Shown: positions 17,001-24,816, numbered from the stretch's first letter. The stretch: 36,633 bases of DNA from a virus (IMGVR_UViG_3300017964_002012:1-36633); one strand, 5' to 3'. The notes: a model not told the origin generated them from the sequence alone. A program made the numbers and translations.

Positions 17001-17744
17001 ATGAAAATAGTACATGATAAAAGAAAAGGTGTTATTGATCCGATTGAATGGGAACCTTATACAGGTGAGACAGTTATTGTGAGGACCGTGATAAAAGGTG
17101 GAAAGAAAACTCAAGAAACTGCTTTTTTTGAGGACAAAGTCAAAGCGGTTCCAACGGGAAATGCTTATTGTATCGGTAACGGACCAAGTCGTAAAAATTT
17201 TGATTTAACCTTATTAAAATCTACTGGACAAACGTATGGGTGTAATGCATTATATAGAGATTTTACTCCAGACTATTTGTTTACAGTTGATAGACAAATG
17301 ACAAAAGAAATTGTAGAAAATGAAGTTGATAAAAAAACTGTGTGTTATGCTCCTAGTTTGGAAGTAAATGCATATCCAGAAGCAAAATTAAATCTTATCC
17401 CGTACAACCAACACTATACCAGTGGTAATCAAGCCATATGGACAGCGGCCATACACGGTCATAAAAATATCTACCTAATTGGATTTGATTTTAGAGAATA
17501 CGGTAAGGGAGAACTAAACAACATTTATCAAGATTCAAAAAACTATGGAGAAAGAAATAGTGATATGATCTTTACCGAATGGTACAGTACTTTTCGAAAA
17601 ATAATTAAACAACGACCTTATTGTAATTTTATAATTGTTCATGACAATCCTCCAAACTACTTGTACAATACTCAAACAGGAACAGATCTAGGCAATACTA
17701 AATTAATAACTTATAGAGAATTTACAGAGTCAATCCTAAATTAA
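17001..17744 (+). CDS. GT42/MAF-like (sialyltransferase-fold) glycosyltransferase
   Basis: This 247-residue protein has AYCIGNGPSRKNFD at residues 55-68, then YGCNALY, and later YTSGNQAIWTAAIHGHKNIY followed by LIGFDF. The order GNGPS ... CN..Y ... TSG ... G.K.IYL.G.DF matches the pattern of Campylobacter CstII-type GT42 sialyltransferases and of the related MAF/DUF115 flagellin glycosyltransferases. It could add a nonulosonic acid or similar sugar, but no CMP-sugar synthesis gene is in the window. It closes the plus-strand glycan run and overlaps the opposing SprT-like gene tail to tail by 23 bases. Confidence 0.7.
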   Translation: MKIVHDKRKGVIDPIEWEPYTGETVIVRTVIKGGKKTQETAFFEDKVKAVPTGNAYCIGNGPSRKNFDLTLLKSTGQTYGCNALYRDFTPDYLFTVDRQMTKEIVENEVDKKTVCYAPSLEVNAYPEAKLNLIPYNQHYTSGNQAIWTAAIHGHKNIYLIGFDFREYGKGELNNIYQDSKNYGERNSDMIFTEWYSTFRKIIKQRPYCNFIIVHDNPPNYLYNTQTGTDLGNTKLITYREFTESILN

Positions 17745-18198
17745 GTTTTTGTAGTTTGCTACGCCAACTGTAAAAGGATTTATTATGATTTGCTGTCTTG
17801 TCTTTTTTTATGGTCATTTGCCATAAATGAATCATTTCGTGTGCTAGTGTTTCAACAAAATCTTTCCAGGTAGGATACTTATAATTCATGTCTATATAAT
17901 ACTCGATAGAATGATGTTCTATATGAGGTATGTTTCCTTCCGGTACTTTTACTATCCGAGCGTCCCAGGCACAGATACACTGCCCCCAGCAATCCTTTAA
18001 TCTTCTTATGTAAAAAGGAGGCATTTTTAATGAGTTCTCAAATAGTCCTTTGTTTAATATATTGAACCAACTCTGACATTGTGCCACTGTTGGTCTATGA
18101 TCCGTTACTTTGGCTCTTTTTTCTAGAGCATTTTTTACCTGATATCGCACTTTTTTGAGTGCTAATTTTGATACTTTTTTTTGTTTTTTTAACTTCAT
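17722..18198 (-). CDS. SprT-like zinc metalloprotease
   Basis: The zinc-binding HExxH is seen as LAHEMIHLWQ, and a third ligand is likely in the HNKSFYSW segment about 14 residues on, as in SprT/SPRTN proteins. SPRTN proteases cut proteins cross-linked to DNA; phage members are poorly studied but would suit a replication neighbourhood. I use the ATG at 18198 (158 residues); an in-frame ATG at 18213 would add five residues. The N-terminus is very basic (KLKKQKKVSKLALKK). It is transcribed away from the 18270 gene. Confidence 0.8.
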   Translation of the reverse strand: MKLKKQKKVSKLALKKVRYQVKNALEKRAKVTDHRPTVAQCQSWFNILNKGLFENSLKMPPFYIRRLKDCWGQCICAWDARIVKVPEGNIPHIEHHSIEYYIDMNYKYPTWKDFVETLAHEMIHLWQMTIKKDKTANHNKSFYSWRSKLQKLNLGLTL

Positions 18199-18222
18199 AT
18201 AAAGTACGCACATAATGGGTGG

Positions 18223-18250
18223 TTGACTTTATTACCATATGTGCTATAAT
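18223..18250 (+). promoter_or_regulatory. Sigma70-like promoter of the uvsW-gp62 operon
   Basis: TTGACT (18223-18228) and TATAAT (18245-18250) are 16 bases apart. The expected start is near 18257, giving a leader of about 13 bases without a Shine-Dalgarno before the ATG at 18270. It lies between divergent genes and would drive the chain from the 441-residue gene through uvsW to the DnaE-like gene. Confidence 0.62.
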
Positions 18251-18269
18251 ATAATTATCAAAAATTACC

Positions 18270-19595
18270 ATGCGTAAAACAACTAACATTTCTATATCAA
18301 CAATTGAAGCCGCTATACGTGTTTTAGCGTATAATGAGTATTTTTGGGAAGGATTTCAACCTCATCATAAAGACAAAAAAACGGTGATAAGTTTAGCCGA
18401 CTCGCCTTATACTTGGACAGAGAAACAGGCAAAACTGGCTTTGGCAATACTAAAAAGATATCACACACTTTTTCAAAAATACCAAATTGACCTTTCTGAC
18501 TTATTAAACAATCCCATATACGAAAATCCTTTTAGAATAATTGACTTTGTTAAATCAGTTGATGTTTATGTCGATGAAGAATTAAAGAAAGAAATTATTG
18601 AATTAAAATTTCCGTACGATGAAAAGATTATTAGACTGATAAGGTGCTTAAAAAATCATAAAACAGAAAGTCTATTACCAATGAGTTACGACGGAGAATC
18701 AAAAAAATGGATCATACCTTACACCGAAGTTACTTGTTATTATGTAACATTGATAGCAGTGAGATACGACTTTAAAATTTTGAATACTGTTTTACTAGAC
18801 GATTACGAGGAAATAAAAAAAGAAAAAATTTTATATAAAACTCCTTGTATTAAATTTGAAAATAAAGAATTATCTATAGTAAACGGTAATGAAAATTTAG
18901 TAGACTGGTGGAATGAATATCAAAAGAAAAATATTTTACATCAATTTGACGTAATAAAAAACTTACAAATCGATTCCTTAATACCTAAAATTGATTTAAC
19001 CGATAACAAATTATCAGAAAAAATTGCTTTATCGATGAAAACAGATTTGTGGATAGATAGAACAAAATATTCAAAAGTAGATTTTTTAAAAGCATTAGAA
19101 GAATTAGATATGTTTCCAGCAATAGCACCCATGAGCGGACTTCTTGAAAATTTTAAACAAGTAACCGAATTTGAAGAATGGTATGAAGCATTTAATAAAA
19201 TGAACTATGATAGAAATGAAATAGCCTGGGGAGTAACACTAGAAGATCCGCCAGATGTTTATAATTCACAAAGAGAAAAAGATTTTGTGTATGCTGGAGA
19301 CCCAGATTACATTTATGGTAAAGATACATCATTGAGCGATAGAATGTCGATGCAGGATAGATGGTTTAATATAGTGTTAGAATCCAAGGCATCAAAATAC
19401 ATAGACAAAAATACCAAAATTATAATCATTCGAAACAGAATACCAAGAACACTAATCAAATCAAAAGTAAAAATAAAATGTAGTTTTGCTTTACAAGATA
19501 CCGTATTTTGGCCAACATCGTCGGAATCTATTAAGAGAATGGTTGATAACCTTCCAAAAAGATTGTATTATATTAGTACAAAACCAAGTTTTTAA
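18270..19595 (+). CDS. Conserved-looking protein of unknown function upstream of uvsW
   Basis: This 441-residue soluble protein has no motif I can name. The N-terminal 90 residues are helical (TEKQAKLALAILKRYHTLFQ); the middle includes WIIPYTEVTCYYVTLIAVRY, a strand-rich stretch that recalls domains fused to SNF2-type or SSL helicases; the C-terminus is mixed. It stands 18 bases before uvsW in the same direction and behind its own promoter, so a partner or accessory role in UvsW-type branch migration or replication is a reasonable inference, no more. No truncation is seen. Confidence 0.75.
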   Translation: MRKTTNISISTIEAAIRVLAYNEYFWEGFQPHHKDKKTVISLADSPYTWTEKQAKLALAILKRYHTLFQKYQIDLSDLLNNPIYENPFRIIDFVKSVDVYVDEELKKEIIELKFPYDEKIIRLIRCLKNHKTESLLPMSYDGESKKWIIPYTEVTCYYVTLIAVRYDFKILNTVLLDDYEEIKKEKILYKTPCIKFENKELSIVNGNENLVDWWNEYQKKNILHQFDVIKNLQIDSLIPKIDLTDNKLSEKIALSMKTDLWIDRTKYSKVDFLKALEELDMFPAIAPMSGLLENFKQVTEFEEWYEAFNKMNYDRNEIAWGVTLEDPPDVYNSQREKDFVYAGDPDYIYGKDTSLSDRMSMQDRWFNIVLESKASKYIDKNTKIIIIRNRIPRTLIKSKVKIKCSFALQDTVFWPTSSESIKRMVDNLPKRLYYISTKPSF

Positions 19596-19613
19596 AACTG
19601 ATATAAAACAATT

Positions 19614-21083
19614 ATGAGTTCATGTAAATTAGTAATTAAGGATGAAGTGAATGTTAAATTTGAAGATTTATCATTAGAGTTTCGTAAAAAATTACACAAT
19701 AAATTTAAATTTGAGATTCCGTATGCCCGTCATCTACCGGCAGTGAAATTAGGAAGATGGGATGGAAAAGTTAGTTTTTTTGGTTTGGGAGGTACCAGTT
19801 ATCTAGCATTAGTGCCTCAAATTTTACCAATACTTGAAGAACATAATGTTTATGTCGACCTTAACGACGAGCGTGAAAATCATAATTTTGAATTTAAACT
19901 GATAGACAAAAATTATTTAAGTGATATTACTTGGCCCACAAATCATCCGTGTGGAGGACAACCGATAGAATTACGAGACTATCAAGTCGAAATAATTAAT
20001 AAATTTTTAGAAAATCCTCAGTGTATACAAGAAGTTGCCACTGGTGCAGGTAAAACAATTATCACTGCCGCACTATGTAAACTAGTCGAAGATTACGGAA
20101 GAACATTAACAATAGTTCCAAATAAAAGTTTAGTAACACAAACCGAGGACGATTTTCTTGCTTGTAATTTGGATGTGGGAGTTTATTATGGAGATCGCAA
20201 AGAACTAGGAAGACAAAACACAATAGCCACTTGGCAATCTCTTAATGTGCTAGAAAAAAGAAGTAAAGACGATCACTCTACTGAATTTTTAGAAGCAATA
20301 CAAAATGTCAATACAATTATAGTTGATGAGGTACATATGGCCAAGGCCGATGTTTTAAAAAGAATGTTGACGGGACCATTTGCTCATTGTGGTATACGTT
20401 GGGGTCTCACAGGAACAGTGCCTAAAGCAGATTTTGAATTTTATGGATTAAAATGTTCAATTGGTGAAGTTGTAAATAAAATACCCGCCAAAGAATTACA
20501 AGATAAAGGAGTGTTAGCAAAATGTGATGTAAATATTTTACAAACACAAGATCATCCTGCATTTAAAAATTATCAAGAAGAATTAAAATGGCTGACAACA
20601 GACGAAACACGAATGGAATGGATTGCTAAAACTGTTGACAGTATAGCAAGTTCAGGTAATACATTAATTTTAGTTGATAGAATATCTGCTGGAGAGATTT
20701 TAGAAAAAAAATTGAAAGGATCAACTTTTATTTCGGGAGCAACAAAAAATATAGATAGAAAGGAACACTATGATGAAGTATCTACTGCAACAAATAAAAT
20801 TATTATTGCCACATATGGAGTTGCCAGCGTTGGCATTAATATCCCTCGTATTTTTAATTTGGTTCTTATAGAACCTGGTAAATCGTTTGTTAGAGTAATA
20901 CAATCGATAGGACGAGGAATAAGAAAAGCCGAAGATAAAGATTCAGTACAAATCTGGGATATAACCAGTTCGTGTAAATTTGCAAAAAGACATTTAACTG
21001 AAAGAAAAAAGTTTTACAAAGAGGCAAATTACCCTTATAATATAGATAAAATAAATTATGAAAATCCTTACATTAGAAAATAG
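19614..21083 (+). CDS. uvsW: UvsW-like DNA helicase (superfamily 2)
   Basis: This 489-residue protein has Walker A (ATGAGKT, residues 142-148) after a Q-motif-like region (ELRDYQVE), the DEVH box at 238-241, the GLTGT motif III region, and motif VI as QSIGRGIRKA. An N-terminal domain of about 110 residues with GRWDGKVSFF is typical of UvsW. In T4 the enzyme unwinds R-loops, branch-migrates recombination intermediates and helps switch replication from origin to recombination mode. Size and motif order match the family. It overlaps the next gene by 26 bases. Confidence 0.93.
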   Translation: MSSCKLVIKDEVNVKFEDLSLEFRKKLHNKFKFEIPYARHLPAVKLGRWDGKVSFFGLGGTSYLALVPQILPILEEHNVYVDLNDERENHNFEFKLIDKNYLSDITWPTNHPCGGQPIELRDYQVEIINKFLENPQCIQEVATGAGKTIITAALCKLVEDYGRTLTIVPNKSLVTQTEDDFLACNLDVGVYYGDRKELGRQNTIATWQSLNVLEKRSKDDHSTEFLEAIQNVNTIIVDEVHMAKADVLKRMLTGPFAHCGIRWGLTGTVPKADFEFYGLKCSIGEVVNKIPAKELQDKGVLAKCDVNILQTQDHPAFKNYQEELKWLTTDETRMEWIAKTVDSIASSGNTLILVDRISAGEILEKKLKGSTFISGATKNIDRKEHYDEVSTATNKIIIATYGVASVGINIPRIFNLVLIEPGKSFVRVIQSIGRGIRKAEDKDSVQIWDITSSCKFAKRHLTERKKFYKEANYPYNIDKINYENPYIRK

Positions 21084-21561
21084 AACATATACCTTAGAAA
21101 AAATACCAGAGTATGTTGACGATAATTTGAGATTTGCAGTTTTAGATAATAGCAATCCTGCTGATCCAGATTATTTTTATGTGCCTTTAATTTTTTTAGA
21201 ATCTTTTAATGCTCCGGCGGCTGTTTTGTCTATCGGAAACTACAAGATCAAAATGCCGTTAGATTGGAAAATGATTGTAGGTGATCCAGAGGAAGGCGAA
21301 TTATTTGTTATGCCTATCACTAGTTTAAATGATAGAGGCTTTGAAGCATTTGTGTTTAATCCCATGACTAGTGCCAAACCCGAGTTTATGCTAGTTGATA
21401 TAGAAGATATCTATCAAGAAGTAAAATGGTACTTTCCAAAGTTAAAATCAGGACAGATATTAGCAGTTCCGTTGGAGGACGGCAAGGATCCCAAGTGTGC
21501 TTATTTTGTTAAAGATATATCAAGACAGTCTGAACAACTGGATTATGGATCGGTATGGTAA
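21058..21561 (+). CDS. Unknown protein between uvsW and gp62
   Basis: This 167-residue, acidic, beta-rich protein has a PLDWKMIVGDPEEGELFVMP segment in the middle and ends LDYGSVW. I do not recognise a domain. It begins inside the last codons of uvsW (26-base overlap) and overlaps gp62 by 7 bases (ATGGTAA), so it is expressed with them. A role in replication or its regulation is inferred only from this position. Confidence 0.75.
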   Translation: MKILTLENRTYTLEKIPEYVDDNLRFAVLDNSNPADPDYFYVPLIFLESFNAPAAVLSIGNYKIKMPLDWKMIVGDPEEGELFVMPITSLNDRGFEAFVFNPMTSAKPEFMLVDIEDIYQEVKWYFPKLKSGQILAVPLEDGKDPKCAYFVKDISRQSEQLDYGSVW

Positions 21562-22007
21562 AAGAAAAAAATAGAAAATTTTTTGAGCTCAGGAATGGCA
21601 TGAAAGCCGTTGATTTTCGTAATAAGGATTATTATGATCGTATCGATGATAAAGAAAAAAGTTTATATTCTCCATATATGATCATGAGATATGCTAGTTC
21701 TGTATCCGGCGATAAATTTTATCAAGAACACTATGTTGAGATGATTAACGAGTGTGTTAACAAACATCTTTTTACGTTGTCCAGCAAACACAAAAAACTC
21801 TGCTGGATATTGACTGCCATGTGCGGTGGATTAAAACAACAGTTTCACCCATGGGTCAAACCAATGAAGAAGACAGTTAATAAAAGTATGCAACAACTAT
21901 TAGAAATATATCCTCATATGAAGGAAGACGATATTGAAACTCTTGACAAGATATTAACCGATGCCGAGCTCGAAGAAATATTAGAATCATATGGAAAACA
22001 ATCTTAA
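21555..22007 (+). CDS. gp62: Clamp-loader small subunit, gp62-like
   Basis: This 150-residue protein resembles gp62 of T4-type phages, which joins gp44 to load the gp45 sliding clamp. The likeness is a YSPYMIMRYASSVSG helix (compare the YSKFMVENALS region of T4 gp62), then ECVNKHLFTL and a small-residue-rich LTAMCGGLKQQFHPWVKP segment corresponding to the later T4 block. It is shorter than T4 gp62 (about 187 residues), as in marine relatives. gp44, gp45 and polymerase gp43 are not in the window. It overlaps its neighbours on both sides. The assignment is moderate. Confidence 0.6.
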   Translation: MVKEKNRKFFELRNGMKAVDFRNKDYYDRIDDKEKSLYSPYMIMRYASSVSGDKFYQEHYVEMINECVNKHLFTLSSKHKKLCWILTAMCGGLKQQFHPWVKPMKKTVNKSMQQLLEIYPHMKEDDIETLDKILTDAELEEILESYGKQS

Positions 22008-22677
22008 TACTTGTACATACTGTAATAAAACTTTTCAAAAAGAAAGAACATTACAAGTTCATGTATGCGAACCCAAAAGAAGACATTTACAAAAGGACGA
22101 AAAATGGGTTAAAAATGGATTCCTTGTTTTTCAAAAATTTTATGAAGTTCATCAAAATACCGGAAAGCCAAAAACATATAAACAATTTTGTGACTCGTCC
22201 TATTATAATGCATTTGTAAAATTTGGTAGATATCTTATGTACATCAATCCTTTATATCCAGACAAATATATAGATTTTATTGTAAGATCAAAAGTTAAAT
22301 TAGATCATTGGGCAAGAGATGAACTATATGAATCTTACTTGATTGAAACTTTAAAAACAGAACCTTTAGAATCTGCTCTACAAAGATCTATTAAAACAAT
22401 GATGGAATGGGCCGACGAACAAAAAGTACAATGGGCAGATTATTTTCGTTTAGTTAGTACCAATAGAGCAGTTTCACATATACAAAAAGGCAGTATATCT
22501 CCATGGTTGATCCTCGGATGTCCTGCGGGTAAAAAAATGTTGAAATCTTTTTCGGATGAACAATTACAAATGGTGCAACGATTTATAAATCCCGAATTTT
22601 GGTCTAACAAATTTAGATCAAATCCGGCCGATGCAATTTTTGTAAACGAAACAGCCAAGGAGGCAAGAATTGAGTAA
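21991..22677 (+). CDS. Zinc-finger protein of unknown function
   Basis: The first 25 residues form a C2HC-type finger (CTYCNKTF, then H, then C in LQVHVCEPK). The remaining roughly 200 residues are helical and aromatic, with EWADEQKVQWADYF and ISPWLILGCPAGKKML, and no known catalytic motif. It starts 17 bases inside the gp62 gene and is followed by a gene whose TTG start lies inside its own end. Likely binds nucleic acid or a replication protein. The product is unknown to me, but the gene is certain from the overlap chain. Confidence 0.75.
   Translation: MENNLNTCTYCNKTFQKERTLQVHVCEPKRRHLQKDEKWVKNGFLVFQKFYEVHQNTGKPKTYKQFCDSSYYNAFVKFGRYLMYINPLYPDKYIDFIVRSKVKLDHWARDELYESYLIETLKTEPLESALQRSIKTMMEWADEQKVQWADYFRLVSTNRAVSHIQKGSISPWLILGCPAGKKMLKSFSDEQLQMVQRFINPEFWSNKFRSNPADAIFVNETAKEARIE
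22657..22663 (+). promoter_or_regulatory. Strong ribosome-binding site that fixes a TTG start
   Basis: AAGGAGG lies 6 bases before the TTG at 22670. This near-perfect Shine-Dalgarno inside the zinc-finger gene's end decides the unusual TTG start of the next gene, since no ATG is nearby in that frame. Confidence 0.7.
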
Positions 22678-22894
22678 AGTAGATATTGCTATTGATGATC
22701 ATTTAGATATTGAAGCGGGCGACAGTGTTGTTGTAATAAAAGCCGACGGGTCGGTAGGCAAAGTAATTTTACCCGAAATGAATCAAGAAACTCAACACAG
22801 CAAAGGTTATAAAAAAATGTTACAAGTTTTAGATTTACTTAAACCCGGGATCAAAGAAAAGTTTAACGATTATAATAAAGGAAAATTACACTAA
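22670..22894 (+). CDS. 74-residue protein with TTG start, upstream of DnaE-like gene
   Basis: A small acidic protein beginning SKVDIAIDDHLDIEAGDSVV after a TTG start with a strong AAGGAGG. It has a short beta segment (VVVIKADGSVGKVILPEMN) and a helical end (KMLQVLDLLKPGIKEKFNDY). No domain recognised. It overlaps the zinc-finger gene by 8 bases and its stop shares one base with the ATG of the DnaE-like gene (TAATG), so the two may be translated as a pair and could form a complex. Confidence 0.7.
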   Translation: MSKVDIAIDDHLDIEAGDSVVVIKADGSVGKVILPEMNQETQHSKGYKKMLQVLDLLKPGIKEKFNDYNKGKLH

Positions 22895-23493
22895 TGCCTG
22901 ATGTAGATATAGATTTTTTTGATAGAGAAAATGCGTTGAAGTTATTCAAACACATTCCGGCTTCTATAATAAAAAAAGAAAATGCCGAGAAACATAAAAC
23001 GGGAATATATTTTCACGATGCTCCGGTTGACCCGTTGAGAGGTTTTTGTAGTTTAGATTATAAAAGAGCAGAAGATAGAAAATATTTTAAGATTGATTGT
23101 TTAAATGTTAGTGTTTACGAAAAAGTTAAATCCGAAGAACACTTAATTGAATTAATGTTGACAGAGCCCGACTGGAATATGTTATTAGATATAAATGTTG
23201 TAAATCAATTGTTCCATTTGAACGGACATTTTGACATTGTCTCAAAACTTGAGCCTAAAAATATTGAACAACTTGCGGCTGTATTGGCAATTATAAGACC
23301 AGCAAAAAGAGGATTGATGTATAAAGACTGGAACACGATATTAACCGAGGTCTGGACACGTCCAACAGACGGTAGTTATTTTTTTAAAAAATCTCATGCG
23401 ATTGCTTATGCTCAGTTGATAGTTGTGCAGATGAATTTAATTTCAACTGATAAATACATTTTTGATGCACCATCAGAAAAAGAAAAAACTTAA
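22894..23493 (+). CDS. Miniature DnaE-like protein (Pol III alpha palm and finger motifs)
   Basis: This 199-residue protein follows, in order, the conserved blocks of bacterial DNA polymerase III alpha. PDVDIDF at the N-terminus matches PDFDVDF (D5 and D7 = E. coli D401 and D403). TGIYFHDAPVDPL matches the GVVIS..PL block; YFKIDCLN matches KFDFLGL (D68 = D555). KPKNIEQLAAVLAIIRPAKR-like text (EPKN at 120-123) matches the P..FEDLIALVALYRPGP block; FFKKSHAIAYAQLIVVQM matches FNKSHAAAYALVSYQ. PHP, thumb, tau-binding and OB regions are missing, so the usual ~1,100 residues are reduced to a fifth. Whether it polymerises DNA or has a structural or regulatory role is unknown. Last large gene of the uvsW operon. 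Confidence 0.75.
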   Translation: MPDVDIDFFDRENALKLFKHIPASIIKKENAEKHKTGIYFHDAPVDPLRGFCSLDYKRAEDRKYFKIDCLNVSVYEKVKSEEHLIELMLTEPDWNMLLDINVVNQLFHLNGHFDIVSKLEPKNIEQLAAVLAIIRPAKRGLMYKDWNTILTEVWTRPTDGSYFFKKSHAIAYAQLIVVQMNLISTDKYIFDAPSEKEKT

Positions 23494-23602
23494 AAAATCA
23501 AAAAAAAGAAATCAACAAACATCGATAGAGTATAGTTCGTATCAGCCAAATAATCCACTGACTATATATTACTTGAAATACATTGAGAAAAAACCTAACT
23601 AG
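23465..23602 (+). CDS. Possible 45-residue basic protein
   Basis: A short frame starts inside the DnaE-like gene (29-base overlap) and ends 8 bases into the opposing gene's 3' end. The N-terminal third is almost all Lys, Arg and His (HHQKKKKLKKSKKRNQQ), and the rest is Tyr/Pro/Asn-rich. It fills an otherwise empty 101-base gap and continues the pattern of overlapping genes, but poly-A-rich DNA produces Lys frames easily and no ribosome-binding site is seen. Confidence 0.35.
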   Translation: MHHQKKKKLKKSKKRNQQTSIEYSSYQPNNPLTIYYLKYIEKKPN

Positions 23603-23969
23603 GTCTTCTCATTAATTGAATTGTTCTTCTTTTAATTCGTTTTTTAGATATCTCATCGAGCCTAAGCACAGGACCGTGTACAACTTCGATATCTTTAGTG
23701 GTAAGTGTTACCAGTGTAGATCTAAAGTATTGGAAATCTTTTTTTAAAAATATGTTAATAGGTATTTTTCTATTTGATTCCCACCACCATATTTCACCAT
23801 ATTTCAAAAAATCCATTTTATCTTCTGGAGACATGATTCTACCATAATCATAAAAACTGGTCACTTGATTATCTTGGTTTTGCACGATCCCCACAAACTC
23901 CATATCTCCCTTTCGTATAAGAGATAAAAATGGAAATTTCTTTCTTAATGTTTCAAAAATTTCATTCAT
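23595..23969 (-). CDS. Small protein of unknown function with WWWESNRKIPINIFL segment
   Basis: This 124-residue protein starts at the ATG at 23967-23969; a TTG three codons upstream (23976-23978) is a weaker choice. It contains a tryptophan-rich strand (GEIWWWESNRKIPINIFL) and an Arg-rich C-terminus (KKRIKRRTIQLMRRPS). To my knowledge similar small proteins occur in marine T4-like phages, but I cannot name a function. It is a lone minus-strand gene, diverging from the structural gene at 24001. Confidence 0.7.
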   Translation of the reverse strand: MNEIFETLRKKFPFLSLIRKGDMEFVGIVQNQDNQVTSFYDYGRIMSPEDKMDFLKYGEIWWWESNRKIPINIFLKKDFQYFRSTLVTLTTKDIEVVHGPVLRLDEISKKRIKRRTIQLMRRPS

Positions 23970-23976
23970 ATGTTTC

Positions 23977-23984
23977 AATAAATA
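23977..23984 (+). promoter_or_regulatory. T4-late-like promoter motif before the 24001 gene
   Basis: AATAAATA at 23977-23984, followed by CTG, is close to the T4 late consensus TATAAATA. With a start about six bases downstream, the leader of the structural gene at 24001 would be about 10 bases, with no Shine-Dalgarno seen. Late expression would fit a virion protein set among early replication genes. Confidence 0.45.
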
Positions 23985-24000
23985 CTGTTAAATATGTGTT

Positions 24001-24816
24001 ATGCAAACAGTTACAAGGTATTTAATAAACAATGTGGTAATAGCCTACATTAATGGTTATAATGGAAGGAACTCAAAAGTGTACGATAGACGTCTAAAAG
24101 TGTATAAAGGTGTATCAAATCCAATAACATTTGTATTCAAAAACGAAGATCAAGCAGTACAAAGCATTACGACCAAAGAATTTGAATTTGATCTGATCGA
24201 CACAAAAAACGACAGGTCAGTCATTAAAAAAACATTAACACTTGTAGACGACGGGTCAACTGTTAGCACGAGAGGAAAAGCAACAGTAACATTAACCGAC
24301 GGAGATTTATTAGATCTAGAGCCGGGATTTTACAATTACAGTATTAGAGAAATTGCAATAGGAGATGATTCTACTGTGACTTATACTGTGACCTATGCTA
24401 ATACCTCATATAATTCTGAAGGGACACTTGAGATACTAGACGGTGCATTTCCAAAATTTGTGCCTAGCAATGAAACAATTACATGGCCTGTAACAACAGG
24501 ACCATATTCAAAAACATCTGCTTACATCGACGGTAAGTCTAGTCAAAATGGTAATAACTCTTTGCACACGATCGCTGTTTATACCAACGGATTTACTGGA
24601 ACATTTAAGATACAAGGCACATTGGTCACAACAGCAGTACAAGACTCGGACTTCGCAGACATCACAGCAACTGATCAAACCAACCCAATTACATTTACCA
24701 ATTCAACTGGAGTCAAATACTTTAATTTCATTGGAGTTTGGGAAAACATCAGATTCAGTTGGCAAAACACCGGCAGTAACAACGGTGTGATTGACAAAAT
24801 CTTATATAGACAGTAA
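24001..24816 (+). CDS. Beta-rich probable virion structural protein
   Basis: This 271-residue protein consists of alternating beta strands and turns, with many Thr, Ser, Asn and Gly. The first ~140 residues look like an Ig-like or baseplate-type beta-sandwich (PITFVFKNED ... SVIKKTLTLVDDG ... FYNYSIREI). The second ~130 residues are another beta domain ending in WENIRFSWQNTGSNNGVIDK. There is no signal peptide, Cys or enzyme motif. A late-type promoter motif precedes it. A tail, baseplate or head-decoration protein is likely; the exact place is unknown. It interrupts the replication genes. Confidence 0.65.
   Translation: MQTVTRYLINNVVIAYINGYNGRNSKVYDRRLKVYKGVSNPITFVFKNEDQAVQSITTKEFEFDLIDTKNDRSVIKKTLTLVDDGSTVSTRGKATVTLTDGDLLDLEPGFYNYSIREIAIGDDSTVTYTVTYANTSYNSEGTLEILDGAFPKFVPSNETITWPVTTGPYSKTSAYIDGKSSQNGNNSLHTIAVYTNGFTGTFKIQGTLVTTAVQDSDFADITATDQTNPITFTNSTGVKYFNFIGVWENIRFSWQNTGSNNGVIDKILYRQ

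Noticed and set aside
8313-17744. Two tail-to-tail overlaps of exactly 23 bases (8313-8335 and 17722-17744)
   Set aside because: The overlapping sequences are not alike enough to suggest a shared element; equal length looks like chance in a compact genome.
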